Positions 1 through 12,215 of a DNA stretch of 64,000 bases are shown here, piece after piece. Origin of the DNA: Perca fluviatilis (taxonomy: Eukaryota; Chordata; Actinopteri; Perciformes; Percidae). Position 1 is the first letter of the stretch. Each line of letters starts with the position of its first letter. The position numbers and the translations under genes are program-made. Location of the stretch: contig NC_053133.1 of assembly GCF_010015445.1 (NCBI RefSeq), positions 28,684,285 to 28,748,284 of the forward strand, read 5' to 3'. Below the pieces are notes generated by a model, which saw only the letters and a program-made list of their open reading frames with translations, did not search any database and had not been told where the DNA came from.

Positions 1-589
1 TGGCTGGTGGATTTAAGACAAAAAATAATACTTTATTGAATGAATGAATTTGAACATTTCTGTCAGTGGTGTGTTGATCTTTGCATTGTTAGTTTATTTC
101 CTAACCTGGCCTGGGACACCCATTCATACGCTTTGATAAAGGACTTTAACTTAGTTATCATTTCACTTACAAAGTGTAGCTGTCCTCAATTTAGGTCATC
201 CTGTATGTCTCATCTCCGGTTTTTCCTATGTGTGTGTGTCACTGTGTGTGTGCATGCGTCAGTCCAGTCAGTTCCAGTTTTCTCTGAGTGCAATGATGAT
301 AAACAGATTTCCTTAGGTCAAACCATAGAGCATGTTAACCTCCTTCTATCAGCCAAATATCGTCCTGTTATTTCCTTTTATCACAGAGTTACAGGCGATA
401 AACAAGTTTTGATGGTCGAAAGTAAACTTCATTAGCGGTACATTTTTTTCGATTATTAATGAGTGTTTTTCATCTAAAGGTTTGACTACATGCTTATTCG
501 GTAGACCATTTTGTGTTCTCCACAATCCCAGACTTTCGTATTGCATGCTTGTTTACATGGAAAGCAAAACAGGTTATAATGGCATATGT
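1..589. other. No gene recognised
   Basis: AT-rich DNA with a short GT-rich patch near 228-252. The open frames here are short, share no recognisable motif and lack splice or start context. I see nothing I can name. Confidence 0.5.
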
Positions 590-1375
590 CTATATCGGGA
601 CGGTTGAAACAGTTGTTTCAACTGTCCCCGACCTGGCTGTAACTCCATGTATTTTAAGTAAATGCACAAATATCTGTGTTCATACAATCATTTATGGAGG
701 TGAGACATGGAAAAACATTTTTAGAAAGATGAAATTATATTTGGGCCCCAGTAGGTAGGGGGTAGAGTTTTCCCATGTTATCCTATGGAGACTGATGGGC
801 TGTGAGTCATTAAGGTCACTTATTTGGATGTGCAGTGACCTAACCCATGTAAAAACATAGTGAAACGACATTTTCCATAATAGAAACATGATATAAATGG
901 GAAAACGTACTGTTCTAGCTATAAAAATGGCGGAATCATCCACAGTGCATGATATTTCAAAAACCGCTTCATACACGCTTCAAGGTGAAGGCAATGAGTT
1001 GTTAACAGATATTCACGAAGACGTATAGCCCAGCAACAATCTATCTAAAATAACACCTTTTGGGAGTACCATTCATGATGTGTAGTAAAATATTTAAGTT
1101 GTGGGAAGTTTATATGGCTTAAACTGTATGTTTCATTCGTCCCCCCATGTTGTTTCAATCGTCCCGACCATGAGGGACGAATGAAACATTATGCACGTCC
1201 CACTGTTGCTGTAATAATTCCTGAACAGTTTTGTTCAAAGCTGAAAATACAACTATATTTGACAGATGACAGGTGTAGGTTGCTTGTGACAAAATATTAG
1301 CTTTCGATGCGATACGATCGCTTTGTAAATTACATTTAATTAAAAAGTGTTTCAACTGTCCCGGCTCTCCCCTAC
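590..1375. repeat. Repeat with recurring inverted GTTTCAACTGTCCC motifs
   Basis: The motif GTTTCAACTGTCCC or its complement recurs at 596-636, 1128-1189 and 1349-1363. Near 598-633 it forms a close inverted pair (GTTGAAACA next to TGTTTCAAC). At 1128-1143 and 1174-1189 there is a perfect 16-bp inverted repeat around TGTTTCATTCGTCCC with a 30-nt loop. The right end, a motif followed by CGGCTCTCCCCTACC, looks like the terminus of an interspersed DNA element in reverse orientation. Family and left boundary are unresolved. Confidence 0.45.
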
Positions 1376-2290
<915 letters not shown>

Positions 2291-2631
2291 GGTCTTGTGT
2301 CGTATGATCGTTAACTAATTTAACATTTCATCAGAGGTGGTAATTTCCATACAGGTTTAGTGGCTTGACGGTTAACGGTGAAGTAGGGGATTTTAGTCGC
2401 AGTGGTATTTTGGCTTAATACAATAGCAGGAAAGTAGTCAAAGGCTGTAAACCTTTTTAAATATATGTGGAAAGAAAGGAAAACATGATAGCATTAATAT
2501 TAAAACTGCACTTCACATAGAACTAACAACTCATTTAATACAATACAAATTTTAGGGGAAAGATCATTGATTAGGACGTAGTAATGTTGAGCTACACATT
2601 TAAAACATCAACACATCTGTTCTTTATTCAG

Positions 2632-2808
2632 ATTGGAGAGCTGCAATTTGTCAGAGATTAGCTGTGCTCCTCTGGCCTCAGCTCTGAAGTCCAACCCCTC
2701 CCATCTGAGAGAGCTGGACCTGAGTATCAACGACAATCTGGAGGATTCAGGAGTGAAGCAGCTGTGTGCTGGATTGGAGAGTCCAAACTGTAGACTGGAG
2801 ACTCTGAG
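2632..2808 (+). CDS. Gene 1 LRR exon 1 (NLRC3-like receptor)
   Basis: This 177-nt exon follows a TTTATTCAG acceptor and ends at a CTGAG/GTCAGT donor. It starts with one base of a split codon and ends with two, so it is phase 2 on both sides. The 58 full codons read as roughly two ribonuclease-inhibitor-type LRRs of the fish NLRC3-like family: [11 protein letters not shown], then [12 protein letters not shown], then CRLETLR. In the protein it would be a module of the C-terminal ligand-sensing or regulatory solenoid. NACHT coding sequence is absent upstream within the window, so the exon belongs to a gene entering from the left. Exons of the same type at 6995, 7972 and 9998 are close copies with related flanking intron. 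Whether all are spliced into one transcript cannot be told from DNA. Confidence 0.85.
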
Positions 2809-3601
2809 GTCAGTTCATCTATTTCATTCTTCTACAATGTAAATCTATTAAAATTAAATCCATAACAGAAGTTTAAAATTTCTATCAGTTCACTTGTTTT
2901 CTGTGTTTGTCTGAGTACAAATCACAACAACTCTTTGTTTTCAGTTTGTCAGTCTGAACAGTTGGTCTCCAGATGTAGTCTGGACTCAAACTGGATCAGT
3001 GTTTGTCAGAAAACTTTAAGATTTATTCTTCAATGTGATGCAAAATTAAATCAAACTTAAAAAATGTTTTTACCTGTGAAACAGTCATAATTAAAAAAAA
3101 AAGAAATAGGGCTGCACAATTTGAAGAAAATGTCATATTGTGATTTACAATACTATGATTCCAAAAAAAGCACCAAACAATAAATACAAAATGTCTTGCT
3201 AAAGAAACCCAGAAAACCTTTAAAAAAGGTCAAAAAAATATATAGAATATCTGTCTATAAAAAGGAAGAAAGGAAGAATTAAATGAGTAGAAAAAAAAAC
3301 AAGGGACATGTTTACTAAAGTAAGATATTTTTGTCACAGATTTTTTTAAATGATAGAGGAGAAAGATTTGTTTGGTTTGCTCAACAGCACAAATGGAAAA
3401 TAGAACAACAAATAAGAAAAATACAAATTCTCATTAAAATAATACATTTTACATGCCACACTAAGGATGGGTGTAATAAAATAACTATTGATTAAGTTAT
3501 AAATTATACTTTGTACAACCTGTTGGTAAAGTCTGAAAAACACCAAGCTTCTTAAGACCCAGTGGCTTCTTCTGTTGTTTCTACTGTCGGTAAAGTGAAG
3601 G

Positions 3602-3653
3602 CTGTTACAACGTGGAGACTGGAGTGGACACTACAGTCTCCACGTTGTAACAG
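3602..3653. repeat. 20-bp perfect inverted repeat (hairpin)
   Basis: Arms at 3602-3621 and 3634-3653 are perfect reverse complements (CTGTTACAACGTGGAGACTG and its complement) around a 12-nt loop. The paralogous interval near 10857-10890 has the left arm and loop but no right arm. The palindrome therefore arose in this copy, at a junction where the flanking repeat unit is also shortened. Confidence 0.9.
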
Positions 3654-3944
3654 TGGAGAACGTTGTAACGTTGTTTGTACGGGGAAGGTAATAGATTACA
3701 TTTCAAATGAAGAGAACCTGCATCTCTCTTTCTTTGAAATTAAAGTCACAAAAGTACCTTTGTTTCATGTACTATATCTTTATATATTTGGAAAGAAAGG
3801 AAAACATGATAGCATTAACATTAAAACTCATGTTGTCCTCGGGTCAAATTTGACCTGTTTCCAATTTTTTTTATATCAGAAAATACTGGACGTCAATAAA
3901 GCACCGAAAATGTAAAAAAAAAAAAAAAACACGCCAACGGGCGC

Positions 3945-4110
3945 CAAGATAGCTCAGTTGGTAGAGCGGCGCCCATATATAGAGGTTTAGTCCTTGACCC
4001 AGCGGGCCTGGGTTCGTCTGCGACCTGCGGCCCTTTGCTGCATGCCATCCCGCCCCCCCTCCTTTAATGTCTTCATCTGTCCTGTCAAAATAAAGGCCAA
4101 AAATGCCCCA
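3945..4110 (+). mobile_element. tRNA-derived SINE
   Basis: The 5' part has a polymerase III box A-like stretch (TAGCTCAGTTGGTAGAGC) and a box B-like GGGTTCGTCTGC about 45 bp later. A SINE body follows (GACCTGCGGCCCTTTGCTGC, then CTGTCCTGTCAAAATAAAGG). It cannot fold as a functional tRNA. A 5'-truncated copy of the same family lies at 12072-12215. Confidence 0.8.
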
Positions 4111-4124
4111 AAAAGTATCTTTAA

Positions 4125-5297
4125 AGCCAGATTGTGTAAGGTTTGTAGTTGTTCATTATCAGACTCTGTATTGCCCTTCACAAACGTGTCCTTTTTTATG
4201 AATATTTACCACCACCACCATTCCAAGTATTGCTATTGGCTTTAAATTTTACATTTGCGCTTGCATGAACTGCACTCCATAGTCAAGATCCATCTTGAAA
4301 TACGTCAGCCGGTAAGGGATATACAGGACATACTGCTCCACCTTTCACGTTTTCGACTCCCAGCTGCTGATAATGCTGCTAATGCTGCTAATGGGTATCG
4401 TAGCTTCCCGGCCCCGGTGGCAAGTTTGAAGAAAACATGGAGGACCACACATTTCAAAATCCAAATTTCAGGAACAGGAGTTTTCTTCTTCTTCACCCAG
4501 AATAAGAAAATGGAGATTCAAAAGATCGAGAGACCGGCGTCATCAGAAAAAAGAGTGAACACTGGAGCTGCTTTGGAGGCATGCACCAAATCCCAACTAG
4601 TTAATTATCCTCCGGACCGCTGCAGTCTCCTTTTCTTTCCTCTCTCTCCGGTCCATCGGGTGCCGTGCGGCGTGCCGGCTCGTGGTGTGAAGCGTCCACG
4701 CCACTCTCCGACATGCACTCCAACAACCACAGCTGATAGACGGCTGTAGCAGCTCTGCTGCTGAGGACCTCTGGTTACACAGGACACCCCCCACGCGGGA
4801 AGGAATGTCTTCCACAGCTCTTTATTGGCCCACTTCACATAGACGGAGCATATTGTGGCAGACAGATCTCCCAGAGTTCATTGGCTCCCACATGGCCCAA
4901 GGCTCTCAGTGGAGAATGTCAAAACTCCCCCTGTTCAGTCTCTCTCACCATGACAGTCCTTTTCCTCTCAGTGTCAGCGTCTTCACTTCTCAGTGTCGGC
5001 AAAATCCCCCCGCTCCGTCTCGCTACTGCTTTTAAAAGGGAGCGCTTGATTAGACAACTGGCTACAGGTGTGACAATCAGTCCCTCCCTGCCTGCTCACC
5101 TGAGCCCGCACTCTCTCTCTCCCCCACACTCTCTCTCTCCCCCCACACCTCCACATCGGCCTTTTGCACACTTTCGCTTTTTGAAGCGTGAAGGCTACCG
5201 TAGCTGCAATACATACTTTGAACTGCGTGGCGAGAGAGAGTTGATTGCAATAAATGAACTCAACGCTAGATGGGAGACATTTTTACACAATGTAACT
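4125..5297. mobile_element. TTAA-flanked inverted-repeat element (candidate)
   Basis: Imperfect terminal inverted repeats (AGCCAGATTGTGTAA on the left; complement AGTTACATTGTGTAA on the right; 12 of 15 match) are bounded by TTAA at 4121-4124 and 5298-5301, the target-site pattern of piggyBac-type elements. Several frames of 60-160 codons inside show no transposase motif and I do not regard them as genes. The right part contains CT/CCCCACA-rich DNA (5108-5150). Family is uncertain because the inverted repeats are short and diverged. Confidence 0.5.
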
Positions 5298-5753
5298 TTA
5301 AAATAACAAAAAAAGCCAAAACTTTAAAAAAGCAACAACAAAAAACGATGAAAAAAATGATAAATACCACAAAAAAAGCATCAAAACCGTCAAAAAAAGC
5401 ACCCAACACATTGAAACTGTGACAAAAATGGGAAAAAGCGGAAATAAACGTCATATAAAGCGATTAAAATGTTGAAAAAAGTGAGTAAAAACACTAAAAT
5501 AATAATCTTTATTTAACAGTGACTGAAATATTGAGACAACAGTGTTTTTTTCATGGTTGATGGGAAGACAACACAAGGGTTAATATTAAAACTGCTCTGC
5601 ACATAGAACTAACAACTCATTTAAAAAAATACTCATTTTAGGGGAAAGACCATTGATTAGGACATAGTAATGTTGATCTACACATTTAAAACATCAACAC
5701 ATCTGATCGGATTATAAATAGATTTTTTTCTTCATCATTTCCTCTTTCTTCAC

Positions 5754-5807
5754 ATTGGAGAGCTGTGGTCTGTCAGAGATCAGCTGTTCTCCTCTGGTCT
5801 CAGTTAG
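5754..5807 (+). pseudogene. Truncated LRR module without splice acceptor
   Basis: This matches the first 16 codons of the gene 1 LRR exons ([15 protein letters not shown]), then jumps to TTAG/GTCAG, the exon's 3' edge. The change equals an internal 123-nt, in-frame deletion. The base pair before it is AC rather than AG (TTTCTTCAC), so the normal acceptor is lost and the module is probably not used. A sister copy with an intact acceptor is at 12570-12623. Confidence 0.65.
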
Positions 5808-6216
5808 GTCAGAGTCCTGAGTGAACCAGAGGATTGGTTATTATCATCTCCTCCAAAATCAAGATCCCAAGAGACTTTTCTTTCTAATGCCCCGTCACGT
5901 GGTGCTGCAACCCAGTCTCACTATCCGCCACCATCTTGGGGTTAAATAGCCTCTTTGTTCATCTCCTCGAATAGCCATTTTCCAAATGCAGATGTTTGAA
6001 GTCTCTTTAGTCTGATCTGTCACCAACAACAGGTGATACCTCAACATGTGTCTGATGCTTCCTGTCAGAAAATGATGTCACTTTGTGTTCTGACAGTAAA
6101 CAGGATCCTAAATGATGCACTGCAGACATGTTAGTACGGGGAGGTAATAGATTACATTTCAGATGAAGAGAAGCTGCATCTCTCTTTGCTCAGTGCACAT
6201 CTGATCAGTTCTAAAG

Positions 6217-6312
6217 ATGACTGAGGATGAAGAGAGCTCTCAGTCAGTCAGCTGTGTGGTGATGAAGATGACAGTGGTGATGAGGATAGCCTCAGTCTGT
6301 GGTTTGAAATGA
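6217..6312 (+). other. Conserved 31-codon small ORF, copy 1
   Basis: An ATG with A at -3 opens a 31-codon frame (MTEDEESSQSVSC followed by VVMKMTVVM) ending in TGA. Nearly the same frame occurs at 8851 and 11755. It lies in a repeated block that alternates with the LRR exons of gene 1. Nothing I recognise matches it. It may be an upstream or alternative exon, or simply a chance frame in a young repeat. Confidence 0.3.
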
Positions 6313-6994
6313 GAGCAGCAGAAGTGTTGTCTATGTTTCTGTCTTTAGTACCTTTGTTTAATTTAAAAAAAATAATTGTTTTAATGTATTTAGAAAGAAG
6401 GCAAAACATGATAGCATTAATATAACAACTGCACATAGAACTAACTAAAGGTCCATGTTTCTATCTTTACTTAGACTAGTACAGTACCTGTCTAACTCCA
6501 CTGCATAGCCTACTACTGACTTACAGTGTAGGCTACGTCTACATCAGAGGAACACATTGTACTGCTGTATTTACCTGACAGAGAACACTGCAGATTCAGA
6601 ATGTAATGTTATTAGTGTTGTAAGTTAGCAGTAGACTTAATTAACCCGACCCAGGGTGAGTCTGATGAAAACTGATGTGTCGGCCCGGTTCAGCTCTGAG
6701 ATTTTCTCGCATTGCACAGCGCTGTGAAGGAATAATTTCAGAGATTACTTTATGTTCTGCCAGCTCACAGCGACGTAATACAATAGCAGGAAAAGAGTCA
6801 AAGGCTGTAAACCTTTTTTTTGAATATATGTGGAAAGAAAGCAAAATATGATAGCATTACTATTAAAACTGCACTGCACATAGAACTAACAACTCATTTT
6901 AAACAAAACTAATTTTAGGGGAAAGATCATTGATTAGAACATAGTAATGTTGAGCTACACATTTAAAACATCAACACCTCTGATCTTTATTCAG

Positions 6995-7171
6995 ATTGGA
7001 GTACTGCGGTTTGTCAGAGATCAGCTGTGCTTCTTTGGCCTCAGCTCTGGAGTCCAACCCCTCCCATCTGAGAGAGCTGGACCTGAGTAGAAACTACAAC
7101 CTGAAGGATTCAGGAGTGAAGCATCTGTGTGCTGGATTGGAGAGTCCAAATTGTAGACTGGAGACTCTGAG
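6995..7171 (+). CDS. Gene 1 LRR exon 2 (NLRC3-like receptor)
   Basis: 177-nt exon with TTTATTCAG acceptor, CTGAG/GTCAGT donor and phase 2 at both ends. It encodes the same two-LRR module as the exon at 2632, with replacements at solvent-exposed positions (LEYCGLSE near the start; [12 protein letters not shown] in the middle). The following intron carries an insert-like GC-richer stretch at about 7240-7425 that the sister introns lack. The next LRR exon is only 0.8 kb away. Confidence 0.85.
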
Positions 7172-7239
7172 GTCAGTTCCTCTATTTTTTTCTTGTACAG
7201 TGTAAATCTATTAAAATTAAATCCATAACAGAAGTTTAA

Positions 7240-7425
7240 GGGGCCATCCACACGGAAATGTTTTGTTGTGCAAACGCATGTTTTGCATCGTTTGGGCCGA
7301 CCGTCCAAACGAATCCTGTAAATGCACTGCCTGAAAACGCACTTTTTTGAAACCTGGTCTCAGGGTGAACAAATCTGAAAACGGCTCTCGTTTGGCTTCG
7401 TTTGGACGGTGAAACCGTATACCCA
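7240..7425. repeat. Intron-specific insert, probable MITE fragment
   Basis: The introns after the exons at 2808, 8148 and 10174 continue with related sequence (TCTATCAGTTCACTTG). Here the text departs at GGGGCCATCCACACGGAAA and returns to the repeated block at AAGGTCCATGTTTC. The insert is rich in CGTTTGG-type motifs and has no coding signal. Clear inverted ends were not found. Confidence 0.45.
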
Positions 7426-7971
7426 AGGTCCATGTTTCTATCTTTACTTAGACTAGTACAGTGCCCGTTGAGCTCCACTGTATAACCGACTACTGACTTA
7501 CAGTGTAGGCTACATCTACATCAGAGGAAGACATTGTACTGCTGTGTTTACTTGACAGAGAATGCTGCAGATTCAGAATGTAATGTTATTAGTATTGTAA
7601 GTTAGCAGTAGACTTAATTAACCCGACCCAAGGTGAGTCTGATGAAAACTGATGTATCGGCCCGGTTCAGCTCTGAGTTTTTCTCGCATTGCACAGCGCT
7701 GTGAAGGAGTAATCTCTTAGATTACATTATGTTCTGCCAGCTCACAGCGACTTAATACAATAGCAGGAAAAGAGTCAAAGGCTATAAACCTTTTTTTTAA
7801 ATATATGTGGAAAGAAAGCAAAACATGATAGCATTAATATTAAAACTGCACTGCCCATAGAACTAACAACTCATTTTAAACAATTCTAATTTTAGGGGTA
7901 AGATCATTGATTAGAACATAGTAATGTTGAGCTACACATTTAAAACATCAACACATCTGTTCTTTATTCAG

Positions 7972-8148
7972 ATTGGAGAGCTGCGGTTTGTCAGAGATCA
8001 GCTGTGCTCCTCTGGCCTCAGCTCTGAAGTCCAACCCCTCCCATCTGAGAGAGCTGGACCTGAGTAGAAACTACAACCTGAAGGATTCAGGAGTAAAGCA
8101 GCTGTGTTCTGGATTGGAGAGTCCACACTGTAGACTGGAGACTCTGAG
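7972..8148 (+). CDS. Gene 1 LRR exon 3 (NLRC3-like receptor)
   Basis: 177-nt exon with TTTATTCAG acceptor, CTGAG/GTCAGT donor and phase 2 at both ends. It is intermediate between its neighbours: the first part reads as exon 1 ([15 protein letters not shown]) and the middle as exon 2 (RNYNLKDSG). That could reflect recent duplication or gene conversion among the array. The 3' intron resembles that after the exon at 2632, with a small deletion near 8320. Confidence 0.85.
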
Positions 8149-8850
8149 GTCAGTTCATCTATTTTGTTATTTTACAGTGTAAATCTATTAAAATTAAATC
8201 CATAACAGAAGTTTTAAATTTCTATCAGTTCACTTGTTTTCCGTGTTTGTCTGAGTACAAATCACAACAACTCTTTGTTTTCAGTTTGTCAGTCTGAACA
8301 GTTTATCTCCAGATGTAGTCTGGACTCAATCTGTCAGAAAACTATAAGATTTATTCTTCAATGTGATGCAAAATTAAATCAAAATTAAAATAGTTTTTAC
8401 ATGTGAAATGCTGTCATAATAAAAAAAAAGATATAGGGCTGCACAATTCGTAGAAAAGTCATATTGTGATTTACAATACTATGATTACAAAAATAAATGC
8501 ACCAAACAGTAAATAAAAAATATCTTGCTAAAGAAACATGTTGGGTTCCTGTTTACTGTCAGAACACAACGTTCACACACACACATTAAGTGAGCACAGA
8601 GAGTGAAGCATGTTTCCAAATGCAGATGTTTGAAGCCTCTTTAGTCTGATCTGTCACCAACAACAGGTGATACCTCAACATGTGTGTGATGCTTCCTGTC
8701 AGAAAATGATGTCACTTTGTGTTCTGACAGTAAACAGGATCCTAAATGATGCACTGCAGACATGTTAGTACGGGGAGGTAATAGATTACATTTCAGATGA
8801 AGAAAACCTGCATCTCTCTTTGCTCAGTGCACATCTGATCAGTTCTAAAG

Positions 8851-8946
8851 ATGACTGAGGATGAAGAGAGCTCTCAGTCAGTCAGCTGTGTGTTGATGAA
8901 GATGACAGTGGTGATGAAGATAGCCTCAGTCTGTGGTTTGAAATAA
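8851..8946 (+). other. Conserved 31-codon small ORF, copy 2
   Basis: Same frame as at 6217, beginning MTEDEESSQSVSC. It differs at two residues (L for V and K for R) and ends in TAA instead of TGA. The start context is the same. Function unknown. Confidence 0.3.
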
Positions 8947-9628
8947 GAGCAGCAGAAGTGCTGTCCATGTTTCTGTCTTTACTTACTTTATTTTTTATTA
9001 TATAAAGTCTTATTCATGTATTTACATTTGTAAATTTTCTTTAATTCTAACCTATATTACACAGTTTACATTTTATGCATCAGAGGGATGAAATTACAGT
9101 CACAAAAGTACATTTGTTTCATGGAATATATCATTTTTTTATGTATTTAGAAAGAAAGCAAAACATGATAGCATTAATATAAAAACTGCACTGTACAGTA
9201 GAAGTAACTAAAGGTCCATGTTTCAATCTTTACTTAGACTAGTACAGAGCCCGTTGAAAATGTGCCTGTTTGGAACGGCCGATTGCTTGGCCTGTGGTAT
9301 TACTGCTTGTAGAATTCTTAAAAACCAAATTGTACCCCAAAATGACTTACAGAAGGACCCCAAACCACTTCATATACAACTCCACTGTATAGCCATATAC
9401 TGACTTACAGTTTAGGCTACATCTACATCAGAGGAAGACATTGTACTGCTGTATTTACCTGGCCGAGAAAGCTGCAGATTCAGAATGTAATCACAAAATA
9501 TCACAATGACAATGTGGAGTAATCAGACATTAGCGTCATGTACTCGTGGCAGTGTGCTACCCACCTGACCCGTTATGAGAGCTGATCAGCACATATCTGT
9601 GGTCATCAACCACCAGAACTGGACAATT

Positions 9629-9659
<31 letters not shown>

Positions 9660-9997
9660 CTGTGTTGTCTTGTGTTGTATGATACTAATTTAACATTTCA
9701 TCAGAGGTGTTAATTTCCATACAGGTTTAGTAGCTTGACAGTTAATGGTGAAGTAGGACATTTTAGTTGCGGGGGTATTTTGGCTTAATACAATAGAAGG
9801 AAAATAGTCAAAGGCTGTAAACTTTTTTTTTATATTTGTGGAAAGAAAGCAAAACAACATAGCATTAATATTAAAACTGCACATAGAACTAACAACTCAT
9901 TTTAAACAATACTCATTTTAGGGGTAAGATCATTGATTAGGACATAGTAATATTGAGCTACACATTTAAAACATCAACACATCTGATCTTTATTCAG

Positions 9998-10174
9998 ATT
10001 GAGGAACTGCGGTTTGTCAGAGATCAGCTGTGCTTCTCTGGTCTCATCGCTGAAGTCCAACCCCTCCAATCTGAAAGAGCTGGACCTGACAGACAACATC
10101 AACCTGAAGGATTCAGGAGTGAAGCAGCTGTGTGCTGCATTGGAGAGTCCAAACTGTAGACTGGAGACTCTGAG
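9998..10174 (+). CDS. Gene 1 LRR exon 4 (NLRC3-like receptor)
   Basis: 177-nt exon with TTTATTCAG acceptor, CTGAG/GTCAGT donor and phase 2 at both ends. It is the most diverged of the four tandem copies. Changes include [34 protein letters not shown] and LCAALESP. The downstream intron (10175-10890) parallels that after the exon at 2632, down to the ACAACGTGGAGACTGG segment. The duplicated unit is therefore larger than the exon itself. Confidence 0.85.
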
Positions 10175-11030
10175 GTCAGTTCATCTATTTCATTCTTCTA
10201 CAATGTAAATCTATTAAAATTAAATCCATAACAGAAGTTTTGAATTTCTATCAGTTCACTTGTTTTCTGTGTTTGTCTGAAAACAAATCACAACAACTCT
10301 TTGTTAGTTTTCAGTTTGTCAGTCTGAACAGTTTGTCTCCAGATGTAGTCTGGACTCAAACTGGATCAGTGTTTGTCAGAAAACTATAAGATTTATTCTT
10401 CAATGTGATGTAAAATTAAATCAAAATTTAAAATAGTTGTTACATGTGAAACACATTCATAATTAAAAAATAAGAAATATGGCTGCAGAATTTGTAGATA
10501 AGTCATATTGTGATATACAATACTGTGATTGAAAAATAAATAAATGCACCAAACAATAAATAAAAAATGGCATTCTAAAGAAACCCAGAAAACCCTCAAC
10601 ATTTTGGGTTCCTTAAAAAAGTTCAACGAAATATATAGAATATAAAAACATAAAAACTTGTCTATAAAAAGGAAGAAAGGAAGAATTTAATGAGTAGAGA
10701 AAATAAAGAATGAAGACAGAGAGAGAAAGAAAAGTAATTGAAATAAAAAGACACGGGACATGTTTACTACTGTTACAGATTTTAAAGTGTGAAAAACACC
10801 AAGCTTCTTAAGACCCAGTGTCTTCTTCTGTGGTTTCTACTGTGGGTAAAGTGAAGGCTGTTACAACGTGGAGACTGGAGTGGACACTGAGTGAGACGCA
10901 CACAGCTCACCTTTTAGTTTCCTTAAATCACACAGTTTATGAGGTTAGTTATTCACACACAGCGACATCATGACTGGGATTAGATCAATCATCCAGCATT
11001 AAGAAAAAGTTCAATGCATTTTCAAGATGT

Positions 11031-11031
<1 letters not shown>

Positions 11032-11107
<76 letters not shown>

Positions 11108-11175
11108 TACAGACACACACACACACACACACACACGGAGACACACACATATATATAGACACAGATACATGGAAA

Positions 11176-11214
<39 letters not shown>

Positions 11215-11240
11215 ACATATAGACACACACACACACAGAG

Positions 11241-11273
<33 letters not shown>

Positions 11274-11449
11274 TATAGACACACACACACACACACACAT
11301 ACACAAACACATAGACACACACACACACACAGTCACACATAGACACACCCACACAAACACACAGACACACACATACATATAGACACACACAGAGACACAC
11401 ACACACACACACGGAGACACACACACACACGGAGACACACACACATAGA

Positions 11450-11490
<41 letters not shown>
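11032..11490. repeat. Long interrupted (CA)n microsatellite
   Basis: About 460 bp of CA repeat interrupted by ATACATATAGACACA and GGAGACAC variants. These interruptions recur, giving a higher-order pattern. Long open frames in several directions (Cys-Val or Thr-His runs) are repeat artefacts. Confidence 0.95.
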
Positions 11491-11493
<3 letters not shown>

Positions 11494-11754
11494 AAAGGAG
11501 CAGAGAGTGAAGCATGTTTCCAAATGCAGATGTTTGAAGTCTCTTTAGTCTGATCTGTCACCAACAACAGGTGATACCTCAACATGTGTGTGATGCTTCC
11601 TGTCAGGAAATGATGTCACTTTGTGTTCTGACAGTAAACAGGATCCTAAATGATGCACTGCAGACATGTTAGTACGGGGAGGTAATAGATTACATTTCAG
11701 ATGAAGAGAAGCTGCATCTCTCTTTGCTCAGTGCACATCTGATCAGTTCTAAAG

Positions 11755-11850
11755 ATGACTGAGGATGAAGAGAGCTCTCAGTCAGTCAGCTGTGAGGTGA
11801 TGAAGATGACAGTGGTGATGAAGATAGCCTCAGTCTGTGGTTTGAAATGA
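11755..11850 (+). other. Conserved 31-codon small ORF, copy 3
   Basis: Third copy of the frame at 6217, with E for V at residue 14 and K for R at residue 22, ending in TGA. Upstream text (GTACGGGGAGGTAATAGATT) is shared with the other copies. Function unknown. Confidence 0.3.
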
Positions 11851-12071
11851 GAGCAGCAGAAGTGCTGTCCATGTTTCTGTCTTTACTTAGTCTATTTTTT
11901 ATTATATAAAGTCTTATTCATGTATTTACATTTCTCAATTTTCTTTAATTCTAACCTAAATTACACAGTACATTTTAAGAGTCAGAGGAATGAAATTAAA
12001 GTCACAAAAGTACCTTTGGTTCATGTAAAGTTTCTTTTTTGAAATATATGTGGAAAGACAGCAAAACATGA

Positions 12072-12215
12072 TATAGGTTTAGTCCTCGACGCAGAGAGCC
12101 CGGGTTCGTCTCCGACCTGCGGCCCTTTGCTGCATGCCATCCCCCCCCCCTCTCATTTAATGCCTTCAGCTGTCCTGTCAATATAAAGGCTGAAAATGCC
12201 CCAAACAAAACGTCA
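12072..12215 (+). mobile_element. 5'-truncated tRNA-derived SINE
   Basis: Shares the box B region and body with the SINE at 3945 (CCCGGGTTCG, GACCTGCGGCCCTTTGCTGC) but lacks the box A head. The truncation suggests an incomplete reverse-transcription copy. Confidence 0.7.

Noticed and set aside
3945..4020. Possible tRNA gene
   Set aside because: Box A and box B motifs are present, but no cloverleaf or anticodon stem forms and a SINE body follows.
4255..4749. 164-codon open frame
   Set aside because: No motif or splice context; overlapping frames on both strands are of similar length, and it lies within a TTAA-flanked repeat.
11011..11585. Long Cys-Val and Thr-His reading frames over CA repeats (also near 26.4, 36.4 and 41.1 kb)
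   Set aside because: They exist in many frames and both strands because CA/GT repeats lack stop codons; no start, splice or domain evidence.
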